64,000 nt of DNA, from contig NW_024881322.1 in assembly GCF_018691265.1 (NCBI RefSeq), forward strand, positions 8,855,989 through 8,919,988, given 5' to 3'. Both the position numbers and the translations under genes were made by a program. Positions 1 to 12,440 of this stretch are shown here, one piece after another. The notes beneath the pieces were generated by a model. The model was not told where the DNA came from. It was given only the letters and a program-made list of their open reading frames with translations, and searched no databases. Numbering within the stretch: position 1 is the first letter of the stretch; each line of letters begins with the position of its first letter. The DNA comes from Tyto alba. Its lineage: Eukaryota > Chordata > Aves > Strigiformes > Tytonidae.

Positions 1-31
1 TTTCTTGCTTTTGACACTTGTTTCTTTGCAG

Positions 32-181
32 AACTTTAATCCCTCAAGTTTACTTCTGTCAGGGTCGAACATCAACCAGTCAGCAGATCTGCACAGCATC
101 GCAGAAATACATAAAAGTCCAGATTGGCAGAGACCTCTGGAGATTGTATGGTCCAGCCTTTTGTTGAAAGCAGGGCTGTGA
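32..181 (+). other. Possible 3'-terminal exon fused to CR1 sequence
   Basis: A textbook 3' splice site (pyrimidine-rich tract ending in ctttgcag at 24-31) is followed by a frame open for 49 codons, closed by TGA at 179-181. The first 30 codons are unique sequence (begins NFNPSSLLLSGSNINQSA). The last 20 lie in the antisense 3' end of a CR1 LINE, so if this is an exon, its stop codon is supplied by the repeat. There is no 5' splice site after the open stretch, so it could only be a last exon; an AATAAA lies at about 1216. I do not recognise the peptide. Chance is the simplest explanation. Confidence 0.12.
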
Positions 182-936
182 ATTGAGTTATTCAGGTCCC
201 TGTCAAGTCTTAATATTTCCAGCAAAGGAGATCCCCTAGGGCAACCTATTCCAATGTTTACTTTTTCTCATGGTGCAAATTTTTTCCTTATCCATATGGA
301 ATTTTTATAAAGGTGTTTGCACCCATTTCTTCTTTTCTGTCACTGTGCATCCTTATGAAGGGAGTTATGCCTCTCCTCTGTAATTACATTTCAGGTATTG
401 GAAAAGTGTGATTAGATCCCCCTGAGCCTTTGCTAGGCTCATCTTCACTTTCTTCACCTAAGTTCTCCAACCCTGTCATCATCTTGGTGGCCTTTCAGTG
501 AACCTTCTCCAATTTTTTAGTGTCTCCCTTGAACTGGGGAGACAAAACCTAGACCCGGTATTAGAGGTATGCCCTAACAAGTGCTAAATGGACTGGCGTA
601 ATCACAGCCCTTGATTAGCTGCCTGTAGTCTTGTTGGTGCAGCCCATGACAAGGTTTGCTTTCATTGCTGCAAGGGCACACTGCTGGAACGCATTCAGGA
701 TGCCATCCATCAGGAGCTCCCAAGCTGCTCCCTGGGCAGCCAGGCATCCCCTCTGCTGCTGTGTGCAATTACTGCATCCCAGGTGCAGGATTTAACGTTT
801 ATCTTTGCTAAACCTCATGCAGGTCTTGTCAGCCTGCTCTTGCAGGCTGTCGAGGTTTTCTCTATAAGGTGGCTCTTTACTCTGGTAGATCTGCCTCCTC
901 TGCCAGTGTGGTGTCATTTGTGCACTTTTCAATGTA
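125..936 (-). mobile_element. CR1 LINE fragment, 3' part (degenerate)
   Basis: Read on the plus strand this follows the familiar antisense order of avian CR1: gacctctggagattg...ggtccagcc near 130-155, gcaacctattccaatgttt near 241, gatccccctgagcctt near 415, ctggggagacaaaacctagaccc near 535, then the caggtgcagga...acctcatgcagg block near 780-825. That last block, read on the minus strand, is the decayed equivalent of the conserved C-terminal reverse-transcriptase region and its 3' untranslated sequence. The copy is 5'-truncated, as is usual for CR1, with stops and indels throughout, so it is dead. The 3' end of the element is at the left. Boundaries are uncertain by about 15 bp. Confidence 0.88.
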
Positions 937-2725
937 CAAGGAACATGTCGTAGTCTGGTATATGAATATATACCCTGGCAGGAGGCTGTCTGGGTTGCTC
1001 ACAGGTAAAGGTTCAGTGAAAAGGCAATACCCAGTTGGGGTAGACAACAGCTGTACCAGGTGGTACTCAAGTGTGAGTTTAATGCTCAACTTCCATGAGA
1101 AATGGAAGAAGGAAGATGGAAGTATAAGGAGCCAAATAGATATTGTATTTTCAAATCTGATCTAAAATGACTCAATTTTACAAAGCCAGAACTATTTGAT
1201 AATGCTGTATTGGAGAATAAACTGTATTACTGTAGCTTTCAAAAAAAAGTACAAATGGATGCTGTTTCCCAGGTGCCTTTGTAAATGTATGTAACATCAT
1301 TCTTCTGTCAAAGGCTTCTAATCATAAAAGGAGAGAACATGATAGGTGGGGAAAGCAGCACTTAGGCATGGTTATAATTTGAAGACATGGAAAAAAAGTC
1401 AGTGACATGAATTGATTGTGTGCCCAGAACAGTCCTGATAAGCGAAAACTGAATTTAAAAAAGGATCCCATAACTGAACATATGTTTTTGCAACTAAATC
1501 TAAATTTTGACACAAAAAGCGTTCTAGAACTAAATGACATAATAGCATTAAAAGTGTTACTTTTCACACAGCTCTAGAAGGGAGCAAGAGAAAATCAGTC
1601 TATAGATTCAGACCTGCTTGTGTCAGTAATTGTTCCCTGATTGTAAACCCAGTCTGAACTGAAGGGACTGTAACCTGAGTGTCAGCTCTGTGTTTTGTCA
1701 GAATTACTGTATCTGCTTTCAGAAGTGGAATCCTTTTTGGAGTGTATCTGCTGTGTCCTCATTACAGGCTGAGCATATCTTGTCAAGCTGAATGAACGGT
1801 ACATATACCAAAAACACAGGCTGCTGTTAATGTATGGCATCTTGAAATATCTGTCATTTAAATTTCACATAGATAGCCTGGCTATTCTCAATTTTTATTT
1901 TTTTTTTTCAGTCTGGATGATGTGTGTGGACAGCAAGCAGGCTGTTGTATTGCCAGATGGCATCTGACTCGCTAGTTTCTTATCAGTACAAGAAGACTAA
2001 CTTTGTTAGATGAAAGAAACTGGTTAAAAAGAAAGAGAATTATTATGTATTTGGAAAAATAAAACAAGGTTAAATGCAATACAACGATGCCATAATTATT
2101 GAACTAATGTTGTAATAAAACCTGAGAAATCTTCAGACTAGGAGACAAGGGAGTTCCTAGTACGTCAGAATTTTAATACAGAATGAGAAACACTAATATG
2201 TAGTAATTGTTCTGTAGCCATCTGTGCATAAGCTATATTTTTAAGCATGAATTTATTTGCTGTGGGACTAGTCATGCACAAATACACTCCCTCTCATCTA
2301 TTTTCAGAACAAAACCATGAGACTTATCAAATGTTTAACGCTGATGCTTTGTGCTTAAAGTAAAAATTCCTGCTGTTGTTGCTTGCTTCTTTCCCAGCAG
2401 ATTTCATTGCTGTTTTCCACTTCTCCTTCTGGAGGAATGCTTTAAAGGTTTTTGGTTCTTTAAGAGGCTTGCTGTTCTAACGATAATTTGTTAGTCATGG
2501 TCTCCTTGAAGTTTTGGATGCTTTTGTATAAAAATGGATTTGAAGCTGGTATGGGTTGAAAAACTCATGCTAAATGTAATGATTTTGATGAAGAAAAAAT
2601 GCAGTCTGAATTATTGTGTGTATTGGTAAATGCTTGAATAGTCCAGCAATGTGCAACATTTTCTCCATTCATCCTCATAGGCCCACAAGTGACTGCTCTT
2701 TTTCCTCACCCAGATTTCTTTGCAG
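937..2725. other. Unique AT-rich sequence, no gene recognised
   Basis: No coding frame, RNA gene or repeat family that I recognise. It contains one very strong acceptor-like pyrimidine tract ending in ttttcag at about 1910 with no matching donor nearby, and an AATAAA at about 1216. Short open frames here run on both strands and look like chance. Confidence 0.5.
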
Positions 2726-2868
2726 CCCTTCATAATGCTTCTCTACATTGGCTGGATCTTTGTGAAGACTTTCCAAAGCCTTCCTGCCAGAGCAGCCTCC
2801 TGCCCTGCCAGAGGTCCTGTGTGGCACAGACGCACGGTGGCATCTCCGCTTGGAAACTTGCGTAACAG
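2726..2868 (+). other. Candidate exon bounded by splice sites (143 bp)
   Basis: A good 3' splice site (cccagatttctttgcag, ending 2725) and a usable 5' site (GTAACAG then gtttgt at 2869) bound 143 bp. One frame is open throughout (starts PFIMLLYIGWIFVKTFQ), a second stays open to a TAA just before the donor, and the third stops at once. The segment is more GC-rich than its surroundings. An overlapping 130-codon frame is open on the opposite strand (2675-3067), which shows how easily this composition gives open frames. No family recognised; it may be a pseudo-exon. Confidence 0.15.
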
Positions 2869-5800
2869 GTTTGTCTCTGTCACAAAAATACGTCCTCCCT
2901 AACACTGCAGTTGCTTTGTAGGGGAACCTCAGAGGCCTGCTTCTCACCTCATACAAGCTAATATGTTTAAAGTACACCTTTTGAGGCCACTGATATCCAT
3001 CTGTTACGCCGTGAGACTGGAGTTTTGAGTTTATAGAATACAATAGTAAAATTCTGCCAAATTCCAATTGACATTTATCAGCTGTCTTACATAAGAATTT
3101 AAGGCATAGTAAAATACCCCATAGATAGTAGTGAAAGGCATAAACTGTGCTGTCTGTGGTGATGAGATGGGGCAGCAGATATATCTTAGATACACGTTAG
3201 ATCTTTTTCTCTACTTCCTTTGGTATCCAACAATACTTTAAATAATGGTGACGAAGTGACAAAAATGAATTTTCCCAGAGGAGCACTAAAAAAATCTACA
3301 GATCTGTCAAATCACCATTGCTTTTTGTACTGAAAGAAGAAATCTCAGGCTTAAGACTCCCAATTTATGTTGCTTCTGAATAACATTTCTTGTCTGACTT
3401 TGTCCCTAAGAAGATAACCCTGAATGATATGAACAGGTATACTGAAGGAGCGTGTTCATCAAGCACACATTCATGCTGCTTTTCAAGGAGTTTCAGGTTG
3501 TTTTCCCTTGTTTCTGGTGGAGGAAGAGGGTGATGGCAGGGTTTTGTGTGATGGGTTTGTAGGTCTTGCACAGTACTGCAGCTTTCACAGGTGACTGACA
3601 TGTTCTGAGGAACACTGGGAAGAGTATTCTTGCACAATGAAAGAAAAAAACCTGTCTAATTTCTCAGCCCTAATACAAAGAAAATGTTTACGCAGAAGAA
3701 TGGATTTTATACCAGAAAGGCTTTAATGATTATGCATTTGTATTCTCAAATTCCCAGTCTCAAGACGTAAAGAAATTATAATGTCATTTGTAATTGCAAT
3801 TTTTTTTTCTTTATTCATATAGATTTAACACCAAGATGAGGATTAGGTGTACTACAGTCTTTCTTAACTGCCTGATCCTTTTGCAATGAGTAATAATACA
3901 TAACACAGGGGAGACATGCAGCTTTCCTCTGTGTTTACTGGCTATAGCTCAGACCCTGCTGCTTTGTAGCACATTTACCAGGATAAAGGAAGTGCCTTAT
4001 AAAATGGATGTGTATCTGACCAGGTCTAGATGTTTATTGTTTTATTTTTTGGGGGGGAGAGAAATAGGCCAGCAAAGCACCTAAAAGGTGGTATAAATAA
4101 CCATGCTGAAAGGAAAAAAGGTCACTGACTTTTTTACATATACAAATAAGATTTTTCAGGCCACATGTTCCACAACTTGACGTCTCCATACAATTTCTAA
4201 AGCTGAACAAGAACACCTACCTTTTCCCTAACGCAAAGTTTGTGCATGTGCAACTTCTGTTTTGGTGGCTGCTCTTGACATGTGCAAGTGTTAATTAGAG
4301 GATACCTAATAATAGTTCTTGCTCAAGTGTTTCTGTGAGCTAGTAATATAAACTTGTATGCAGATAGAAGTAAGTGGAAGCAGACTGTCTGGCTTTCTGC
4401 ATTGCACTTGGAAAGGGGTTTGTCCATAGCACCAGCATGTCTGGCTCAAGCTCACCGCTTGCGAGGACTCATGGTACAATTAGCACTGAGGGCGGAAACA
4501 AACACAATTGAATTGTGCTGCACAACACTGCCCCCAGCTCATACGCTTAGTTTATGATGGATAACTTGGCTGCAAAACCAAATTCAGTTACCTGGGAGGA
4601 GTTTGCTGGAATTACTCGGGGATAGATCAGCTTATGCCAGATGTGGAGGGTGTGTAGTTTATAGTTCTGTTAGGACTGCACTGGCTTATCACTGGAGCAG
4701 GGACAGCTTGGTCCTACAAGGTTGATAACGAGCTCAGACTAAGAGGGGATGGAAAATGAAGATTTTTGATTTGTGTAGTTTTAGATGTTAAGTGCAGAGG
4801 AATTCTGGACTCTGTCCAGAACACTAAATGGCTTACCAGAGACTTAATAGGCAATGTACAGTTAAACTGGTGTTCTGCCATGTATTGATTGGAAACATAA
4901 AAATCTTGTTGGTGTTCACTAAAGTAATCCATTATTGTCATCTTCCTCTAATAGTGTCTTGAATAAAAGAAATAACTCTTAAAGGAGGAAAAAAGTAGAT
5001 TACAGTACTACATCTCCTGTTTTCTGTTAGACATGTTTGAAGAAGGAAAGATGTTAACAGGTAGATAGGAGGGTGATTTATTTTAATATGGGCCTTTGGC
5101 AATTAAAGGAGTGACATAATTCCTTTCATAGAAGGTGAAGACATGCCCCAGACTTACTCCCCTCTCTCCTGTGAGCTGAAGTTGGGGTTTCCATTACATA
5201 TCTGTTAAATATCCTATAGAAGAGGCGCTGTGTCCTGCTGTATGGGAGCACAGCTGTTTGTTCCCTATGTAGGAAATTGGTTGGAGATCACAGAGAATAA
5301 GACCTGGATACGGAAGTAGAGTTCTCAGTGTGAAAGCCATCTACTACCTAAGGGTGTTGTAGCTGCTAACATCTGAGATTTATGTTAGGAAGGAGTAAAT
5401 GGTATTGTGATGGGGACTTCTAAAGGTGTTGACAGGTTGGATAGCCCCCTTCACCAGCTGAACAGTTAGTTCAACTTAGCCATCAAACCATGGGAGAAGC
5501 ACTCTCCATAGCAAGGTATGAATTTCCCATCAATTTAGCTGATTCCTTATTAACAAGGTAGATTTGGAAGACTTGCTTTAAAGAGAGGGGCTGAAACTTC
5601 ATCTGTATTATCAAATCTTATTGAGAAAATAAGGTAAAGTCTCTTTTATAAAACACTGATAAAATGCCCACAGAAGACTTTTTTTATCCTGTATTCAAAG
5701 GCATCATTAACATGATTTTTGGAGACATAAATTAACAGCAAGAGACCTTTAGTGAAAGTTGTGGCAGAGTCTATACTAATATTTCTGAAACTTCTGGTCA

Positions 5801-6718
5801 TCTCTTCTAAGATAAATACCATCTAACCCAGAAGTTGCAGATTTATTTCATAATCAGACACTAATTACACAGGAAGGAGGATGGTTGCCAGTGCATAGTG
5901 ACAGGGATTAGTCCTGGGCACTGTAGATTGTGGTACTCAAATTCTTAGGAAGGTCCTTGACAGCTATTGGTGGCAAGTAGTGCTCTCCCAAGCAATTGCC
6001 TCTCCCAATCTTGCCCTCCCTGAGCAAGGGCCAGAGGCCAGCTCTCAGTAGGCAGCTTGGATGAGGCTACCTTGCTTTTCAGGGTAGGAGAGATCAAGAA
6101 TATAAATGCAGACTGCTCTGTGTTAATTGACCTTATTGCCAGACGGTGCTCCTGTGCACATTTAATCTAATAATATTTGAAAACAGCTGACTCTCTGCCA
6201 GTTTTCCTTGTGTGACACCACAGGCTTCACTGGATTTTGCACACCTTCTGGGAGGAGACAAGCTTCTCTTCTGACAAGATTCTGGAGCCAAATATATATT
6301 CACTTTCATCTTGTATAATAGTAATAATATTCATAACAATTATTATTATTATTAAGCAATATGAAAAAACCATAGCATAAATTTTCATGACATTACAACT
6401 CATTGTTTTTTCTTACACATAAGAAGTGCTTCAAGAAATGCTGTTTCTAACCACAAACCAGTCTGTGTTCTTTTGCTCATTTCTTTGTTCTGGTATTACA
6501 CCTGCACTGCAATCTTTAGGGAATTGCTTCCTCCCCTCAAGCAGCTTATTGAAATGCTGTGTTGTGGCTTTCAAAATATTGCAGTATTTGGGTAAAAAAT
6601 ATATCTTATCAGGAAATATTTTTGCTACCAGTGAGTTGCAGGGGTCTGTTGTGCCATTCACTGACAGCTGGTTTCACAGGGTTAAGCATTAACATTTCTC
6701 TGGATGAACAGATGTTAA
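2869..6718. other. Unique AT-rich sequence, no gene recognised
   Basis: No gene seen. It holds a short TAA/TTA-rich microsatellite-like patch at about 6317-6355 and scattered short open frames of 60-90 codons on both strands that do not resemble known proteins. Confidence 0.5.
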
Positions 6719-6742
6719 TTTTTTTTTTTTTTTTTTTTTTTT
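6719..6742 (+). repeat. Poly-T tract (24 T)
   Basis: Uninterrupted run of 24 T, with a short 11 bp direct repeat (catgatttga, twice) about 20 bp downstream. Read on the minus strand it is a poly-A run, but no retrogene or LINE body adjoins it. Confidence 0.9.
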
Positions 6743-9259
6743 GTTAATAGAGATTGTGCACATGATTTGACATGATTTGACGCATAGAAGTTCTGAAGAA
6801 AAGTGAAGATTTTGGCTGCTTTTGCCTGTGACCTTTTTCACTATTTTTGTTCTTGACTCTGGTGCCAAGGCTTCATTCGGTACTTTTGCAGACAAGAGAT
6901 GTAAATCAGGTGCCCTTCCTGTACCCTTGTGAATCATTATAGCATATACTTTTTTTTTCTGGTTTTCATTCACCAGCTAAAAGAGATTTGTTGAAAGAGG
7001 AAGTCTGAATGTTCTGAAATACTGATCACTTTAAGCATCTCTTGGCTTTCCAGCTGTTAAAACTTTCTGTGTATTTTGCTAAACTTTCAGTAGGCAAACT
7101 CTGTAATGTACCAACTTTTCATATCCAGAAATCAATTTAATAGAGGGTACTTACAAGAAACTCTATGTGGATTTCTTTCTGACTTTTAAGTGAATTTTTT
7201 ATTCTTCCTGCAATTTCCTTACTCTTCAAGCAATCTTTTTTTTTTGTTTTTTTTTTTTTTTTTTTTATTTTTGTCTGGTATTTGTGAGAATTAAATAGAT
7301 TGTAGGTGCCTTCATGATGAAAATATCATGCAGATGATTATTAATTGGCAGTTAATGGGGTCATAACTTCTAGTTTGCCTGACTAGACTAGTATGCCTGA
7401 CTGATGTTCTTTGGAGCAATGTATGATGTGAAAGTTTGTCTATATAGTTTCCATCTCCCTTTAGTTTTGTGCAACATGATAGTTACCTGAGATACAGAAA
7501 GAAACAGTAATAATATCCAGGCAAAAAGGATGTATGCATTGAATGCATCTTTTTAGGTGAGAAAATAATGCTTATCAGAGCTGTAGCATTTTTACAGCAA
7601 GAGTATTTCTACCTACTGCTCTCCTTATTGTGAGATCTTCGTATACAATTCCTTTTTCTGACTATTCCTCTCATTCATAATCTCAGCTAAACTCTTATGT
7701 CATCACCAAAAATGCATATATTCCTTCCTCTGTTGGTTCTGGGACATCAAAATGAGATATCTGTCATACCTATGGTGTTACATGTCAAAGGTCTTACACA
7801 GGGTACTGAAAGGGTACCATGCTAAGGGTGATTAGCAAGATCATTTCCCTGTGTGTCCACAAATACATGAGGCCATTTGGCATAGATGAAATAGGCAGCT
7901 TCCTCAATGCATCTCCTAGGCTGTGGGAGCAGCAAGCCCAGCAGCATCTGGCTCATATAGAAGTAGTATCCTTCAATCAGCTACTTGAGTGTTTTATATT
8001 ATTATCTATGAAGTGGGTGATCAGCGCGTATAAACGTGTACTCTGAGTAGCAAAACTGTAACGATAATTATTGCTTTCATAGATCTGTGATTTCTGTAAT
8101 TGGATATTTCATCTGAAATATAAGAAACCCTAAACTGTAGAAAGTCTGTTCCTATTGGAGAGGCAGGCATTGGGTAAGGAAGGATGCTGTAGCAGTTGAA
8201 CTATATTTCCTTCCTCACTGCTACTGTGTTTTTTTTTAAAAAAAAAAAAACAAATATAGAAATTTTAAATATAAAAAACAGTTATGTTGAGTGGATTTTT
8301 CACAACTGACAACAGAAATTTGGCAGTTGACAGCATGCTTGGCATTTTTAGTTGATCTTCTAGCACGAGGTCCACAGCCTCCAGTTGACAGGTTGAATGG
8401 TTGCCAAGAAATACAGCTGGAAGGTACCTGCTGTTACAGTGCTGCATGTGCAAAACCAGATGGGTTTTAGAAATTACTGTCTCCGAGCCCACTTGTTATT
8501 TACTGCTAGCCACTACAGGCAACTTCTGGGTGGCATCTCGCTGTTTGCAAGGCTGACTACTACCAGTTTACCTGTTTTCTTCTCTGTGATGGCATCTTGA
8601 TTGCCTCTTGCCTGTCAAATTCAACAGCAGATGAATTAGGCTAACCCTTTTTAGGAGTCAGGTTCTTGTCAGAATGGGACAGTTCTGAGAGAGAAAATGT
8701 CATCTATATATGCTTTGCTATCGTTTGACTTTTCCAGAAAGCCCCAAGGCATGTCTGCTTATCATCTGTAAAATCCTAATTATAAGGCTTTTAATACTCA
8801 GTGACTATTCTAACAGTGCACACATTCACCAAACATTTAATTAGAACTGTTTTAATGCAGATCCTTTGCTTATAGAAAGAATGCTAATGATGCTTGGCAA
8901 ATTAAAAGAAACCTATTACATATTGCAAATATGGCAACGGGATTGAAGTCCCTTCTAGACATGCAACAGAGAAAGCCCATGTATATTTTATTGTGGTATC
9001 TATATTTTAACACAGAATGTTGTTTTACCATCAAATTTTAACTTGAAAAACTGTTAATAGCGTGCAGTTTTGCAGAATGTTAATTCCCGATGCTACCAAG
9101 CTTTGAAAACAATTATATGACGTTCAAGTTTATATCCTTTCATTCTGCTAATCTCAGAACACATACAAAAACATTTTAGATGGAAGTTATGTATGCAAAT
9201 GTTGATTAACTACTACAGTCAGGGCCTGTGCATTTTACTGTCATTATTGCCTTCCTTGT
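6743..9259. other. Unique sequence with T/A tracts; possible conserved non-coding block
   Basis: No gene recognised. It includes a T-rich stretch at 7227-7270 broken by single G and A bases, and a T9 directly followed by A13 at 8229-8250 that can fold on itself. Between about 8740 and 8930 the sequence is dense in homeodomain-type cores (cctaattataagg, tttaattagaa, atgctaatgat) next to TTATCA and E-box-like words. That is the texture of many vertebrate non-coding enhancers, but conservation cannot be judged from one sequence. Confidence 0.4.
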
Positions 9260-9443
9260 ATTTACAGTGTTAAAATGCCTGACATGCCAAACTGAGATTT
9301 TGGGGGACAGATGAACATTAAACAGCATTATGGTAAGGACACAAGAGTTAACATCATGAAATTGCTCTGTGATGCTATCATTAAATATGATATCCATCCC
9401 CCAAAATCTGTTTGGCATGTCAGACATTTGTAACACTGTAAAT
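9260..9443. mobile_element. Inverted-repeat element, probable MITE (Tc1/mariner-like ends)
   Basis: The left arm (9260-9312) and the reverse complement of the right arm (9394-9443) match at 48 positions, with 3 mismatches and two small gaps, around an 81 bp centre with no coding capacity. Both arms carry the blocks ATTTACAGTGTTA, CTGACATGCCAAAC and AGATTTTGGGGGA. If the ends are CAGTG...CACTG (9265-9438, 174 bp), the element is flanked on both sides by TA, the target duplication of the Tc1/mariner superfamily, and CAGTG is a frequent first pentamer there. The arm match runs five bases past CAGTG, through the TA, so the exact end is uncertain. Size, long arms and non-coding centre fit a non-autonomous MITE. 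I cannot name the family. Confidence 0.65.
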
Positions 9444-12219
9444 CTCTGAAATAAGTCTACGCTTGTCCATGCCTAGATAGTGTGGGTCCTTCAGATAACG
9501 TGATGTCCCACAGGAATGTTCCACAGAGTGGGATCTTCTAAGACCATAAACCCACAAAGCAATGTCTCCCTCTAACCCCACAGATGCAAAAGGACAAAAA
9601 GACACGGACACCAGGGAGAAGCAGGGTTATCAAGAACAGACTGCATTTCTCACCTGCCTCTCATGGGGCCATGTAACAGCAACGTCCATTTGTGCTCCAG
9701 ATGGGGAAAGCAGTAAAATCCATGGACTCCTGCTCTACCTCTCATTCACCCACTGACAGCTCTCTCCTTTGGTTAGTGTTGATTTTCCTTGGGATTCATG
9801 GCTTCCAAACCAGACAGGTGTGAGGAAGGATTGCATTGTGAAGGAGGCTGAGATAAGGATTTAGTTTTGAACTCAGAAAGGTCTGGTACAGGTCTAATAC
9901 CTTTCTGCTGCAGTTTTCCATCTGAAAAAAAAAGGAGGCTGTGTTCTTCTCTTCCTTTTGTTCTTTTATTTTATTGCTTGGTTTAGGGGGATTTATGAAT
10001 GATGTGCCTGGTTTTTGAGAAACTCACAGCTGCCTCCCTACACATGATAGAGTTGGCTATATGACTCAAGTTCCTGAAGACCCAGTTTGCTGTACTGTGG
10101 CTGCATATCACCACTCTGCCCTCGCCGCTGGGGGACTTGAAACCACGTGTCAAATAACCCCAGAATCTCCCATGCTTCTTTCTGTGTGGCTTCTGCAAGG
10201 CACATGGCAAGCATCTGATCTGGGATGAAAGGCAACATGCCACCCGTTTTCTTCACTGTCTTCCCAAACAGAGGCTGTCCAGTCCTGCAAGGTGCCGAGC
10301 ACGTTCTGGTCCTCATGAGACTGATGGGCTCTGTGAGCACTTGGGAGTACTGAGACATAGATGGCATCACGTCAGATCTGCTTCATGAAGCATAGGGGGA
10401 GGAGACCAGCGCATCACAGCCTCTGTTCACATAATCTTCAGCTTTGATTGCTGCAGATGCAGACCTAAATGTTTTTTGCCACTTTGAATTTCTTACTAGT
10501 TTCCAATTTCAATTGAAAATCAGTGCTTCAGGAGAAGTTCCAGGTTTCTCATGCCTTTGACATTGCCACAATTAACTGGCGTAGGCTCTGAATCCTGTGA
10601 AGGGTCCCAGGCTGCTACACAGCCAAAGGATGTGTGGACTGCCAGTCTGTGAACATGATTTTTGTACAGCAAGAATCAAAACACCACTGTTCAGAAATTG
10701 GGTGGGGAAGCCATTACCAGGTTCTGTGATAATCATATTCCCTCTGGTAGTTTTCATCAAAGCTTTTAAGTATGTATGAAATCGGTGGGGACACTACAGC
10801 CTTGTTGGTGATGTTTAAAATACTACCTTCACCTGCAGTTCTTGCCTGAGCCTAGTTCCTATGGCATTTGAGTTTGCACAATGATATATGGGATTGGAAC
10901 ACTGGATTTGCAATACTTGCCAGTCAAAATCCCATTGCCACCATCACCTGTAATGACACCTCCCGTCCGTCCCTTTTTGTGCTGTTCTGTTGTCTCTGGT
11001 GTTAATTGCAGAACACCCCACCAGTGCTCAGTGGAACAGAATGAGCGCGATAGAATGATTGCTGCCGTTTGCATCCAGACTGGCATATTCCATGTACCAT
11101 ACAGTTGTAAAGAGCTGAATTTGCTCCTGGAAGGGCCCGAGGAGCGGCAGAGCTGAGGCTGGGGAGGAGGCGGGACCATATGGGCAGGCAAAGGAGGTGA
11201 TGAGCTGGAGCATGATAAAGGGGATGCAACATCATTCCCTTTTGGCAGTAGGGAGCCGCTGCCCTGGCTCTGCTGCCTGCTGAGCCCTGGCCAGGAGTGG
11301 TGCAGTGAGCCCCTGAGCCAGTGCAAGGGAGGTAGGAGGGCTGCGTGGCCAAAGAGGGAAGCAAAGGCTCTTCCCAGCAGTGGTGAGTAAGTAACGGTGT
11401 TAATTTGTCCAGCCAGTGGTCTGGAACTTCCCCCCAAATTCTCCATAGGCTCAGACTATGTCATTATCTTAGATAAAACAGATCTGCAGCAACTCTGAGC
11501 TCAACTCCAATGAGCAGTGCTTTCTGTTTTCCATAGCAGGAAATCTGTGTCCCTGGTTCCTAATATGTGTATGTACATAGCATAGACATCTGTCAACTGT
11601 GTATTCATTATCTCACTGCATCACATCTGTCAGGCAGATTCAATTAAGCGAACATGCTTCCAGCTCCAGCGAGACTTTCTGTGCATGCAAAATGCATCAA
11701 ACCCCAAATATGGTTTCGGTAATCAGAAAATTGAGCAGAAGGAACAAGGGGGAAAGTGGGAAGTTAACAGTGCTTGTTAGTATTTCCAGGTTTGCTGCCT
11801 CAAAGGCTGTGTCTCCAGGGTTTTGGAAGTGCTTGCAAATATTGGGTCGCACAGTGTCATGCAAGGAGAGAATACTGGAAGCCAGTTGAGCAGTTGGAAA
11901 GATTTCACTACTGACTATCTGTTATTTCCTTCTTTTGGTAATTCTTTAAAGAAATGCAGTTTAATCTTAGAAATTTCCTCCATTAATCATTAAATGCTCT
12001 CCATCTTTTTGAAGCCTGAAGCGCAGGCCTGGTTTTGAATGCATGTGTGTGTGTGCTTTTTACACTTCACAGCTCAGTGTTCTTACAAACCATCATTAAT
12101 GTACAAGGTCATGCTCAGTCTCCAGAAGCCTTTTCCAGATGGCATGAAAGTGCAAACAGCCTTTGCTCCCTTGCAGGGAAATATGTTGCAGGAGTGAGGC
12201 CCCCTCCTCTTGAATCACC
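9444..12219. other. Unique sequence, no gene recognised
   Basis: The longest open frame of the window (195 codons, minus strand, 10859-11446) lies here in a moderately GC-rich patch. It is proline/serine-rich low-complexity sequence with no domain I recognise, and two other minus-strand frames overlap it, so I treat it as chance. A 110-codon minus-strand frame at 10038-10370 is likewise unassigned. Around 10285-10345 the words aaggtgccgagcac and gtgagcact lie in an arrangement faintly like ancient palindromic amniote repeats. Confidence 0.4.
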
Positions 12220-12440
12220 TTCGACTGAAAGCGTGGTACGAGGACCTTCAGCATCTGAGTGAGCAAGAATCACTGGGGGATCACCCAGGGGAGTGTGACG
12301 GAGACCCGCCAGCACACACGTGTTGCACGTATGGGCAGGGACGCAGAAGCGACTATCGGCACCTTTGACAAGCTCCCTGCTGCTGGGGCTGGCCAGCGGC
12401 GCTTGCTTCTGGTGCAAGTCAGAGCAGCCGGGGACAGCTC
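12220..12440. promoter_or_regulatory. CpG-enriched pocket
   Basis: About a dozen CpG dinucleotides fall in some 220 bp (for example around gacggagacccgcc, cacacgtgttgcacg and gacgcagaagcgac), whereas the flanks are nearly CpG-free. A donor-like AGCAG then gtaggt follows at about 12453 and an acceptor-like cttgcag precedes it at about 12176. It could be a small unmethylated regulatory element, an exon or simply a GC-rich patch. Confidence 0.3.

Noticed and set aside
2675..3067. 130-codon minus-strand frame with protein-like C-terminal half
   Set aside because: Overlaps a plus-strand splice-bounded segment and has no recognisable domain; both cannot easily be coding and neither has independent support.
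7314..7382. C/D-box snoRNA-like pair (atgatga ... ctga)
   Set aside because: Spacing is plausible, but the flanks cannot form the terminal stem that such RNAs need.
10859..11446. 195-codon open frame on the minus strand
   Set aside because: Proline/serine-rich, no recognisable domain, overlapped by two other open frames on the same strand in a GC-richer patch; a longest frame of this size is expected by chance in 64 kb.
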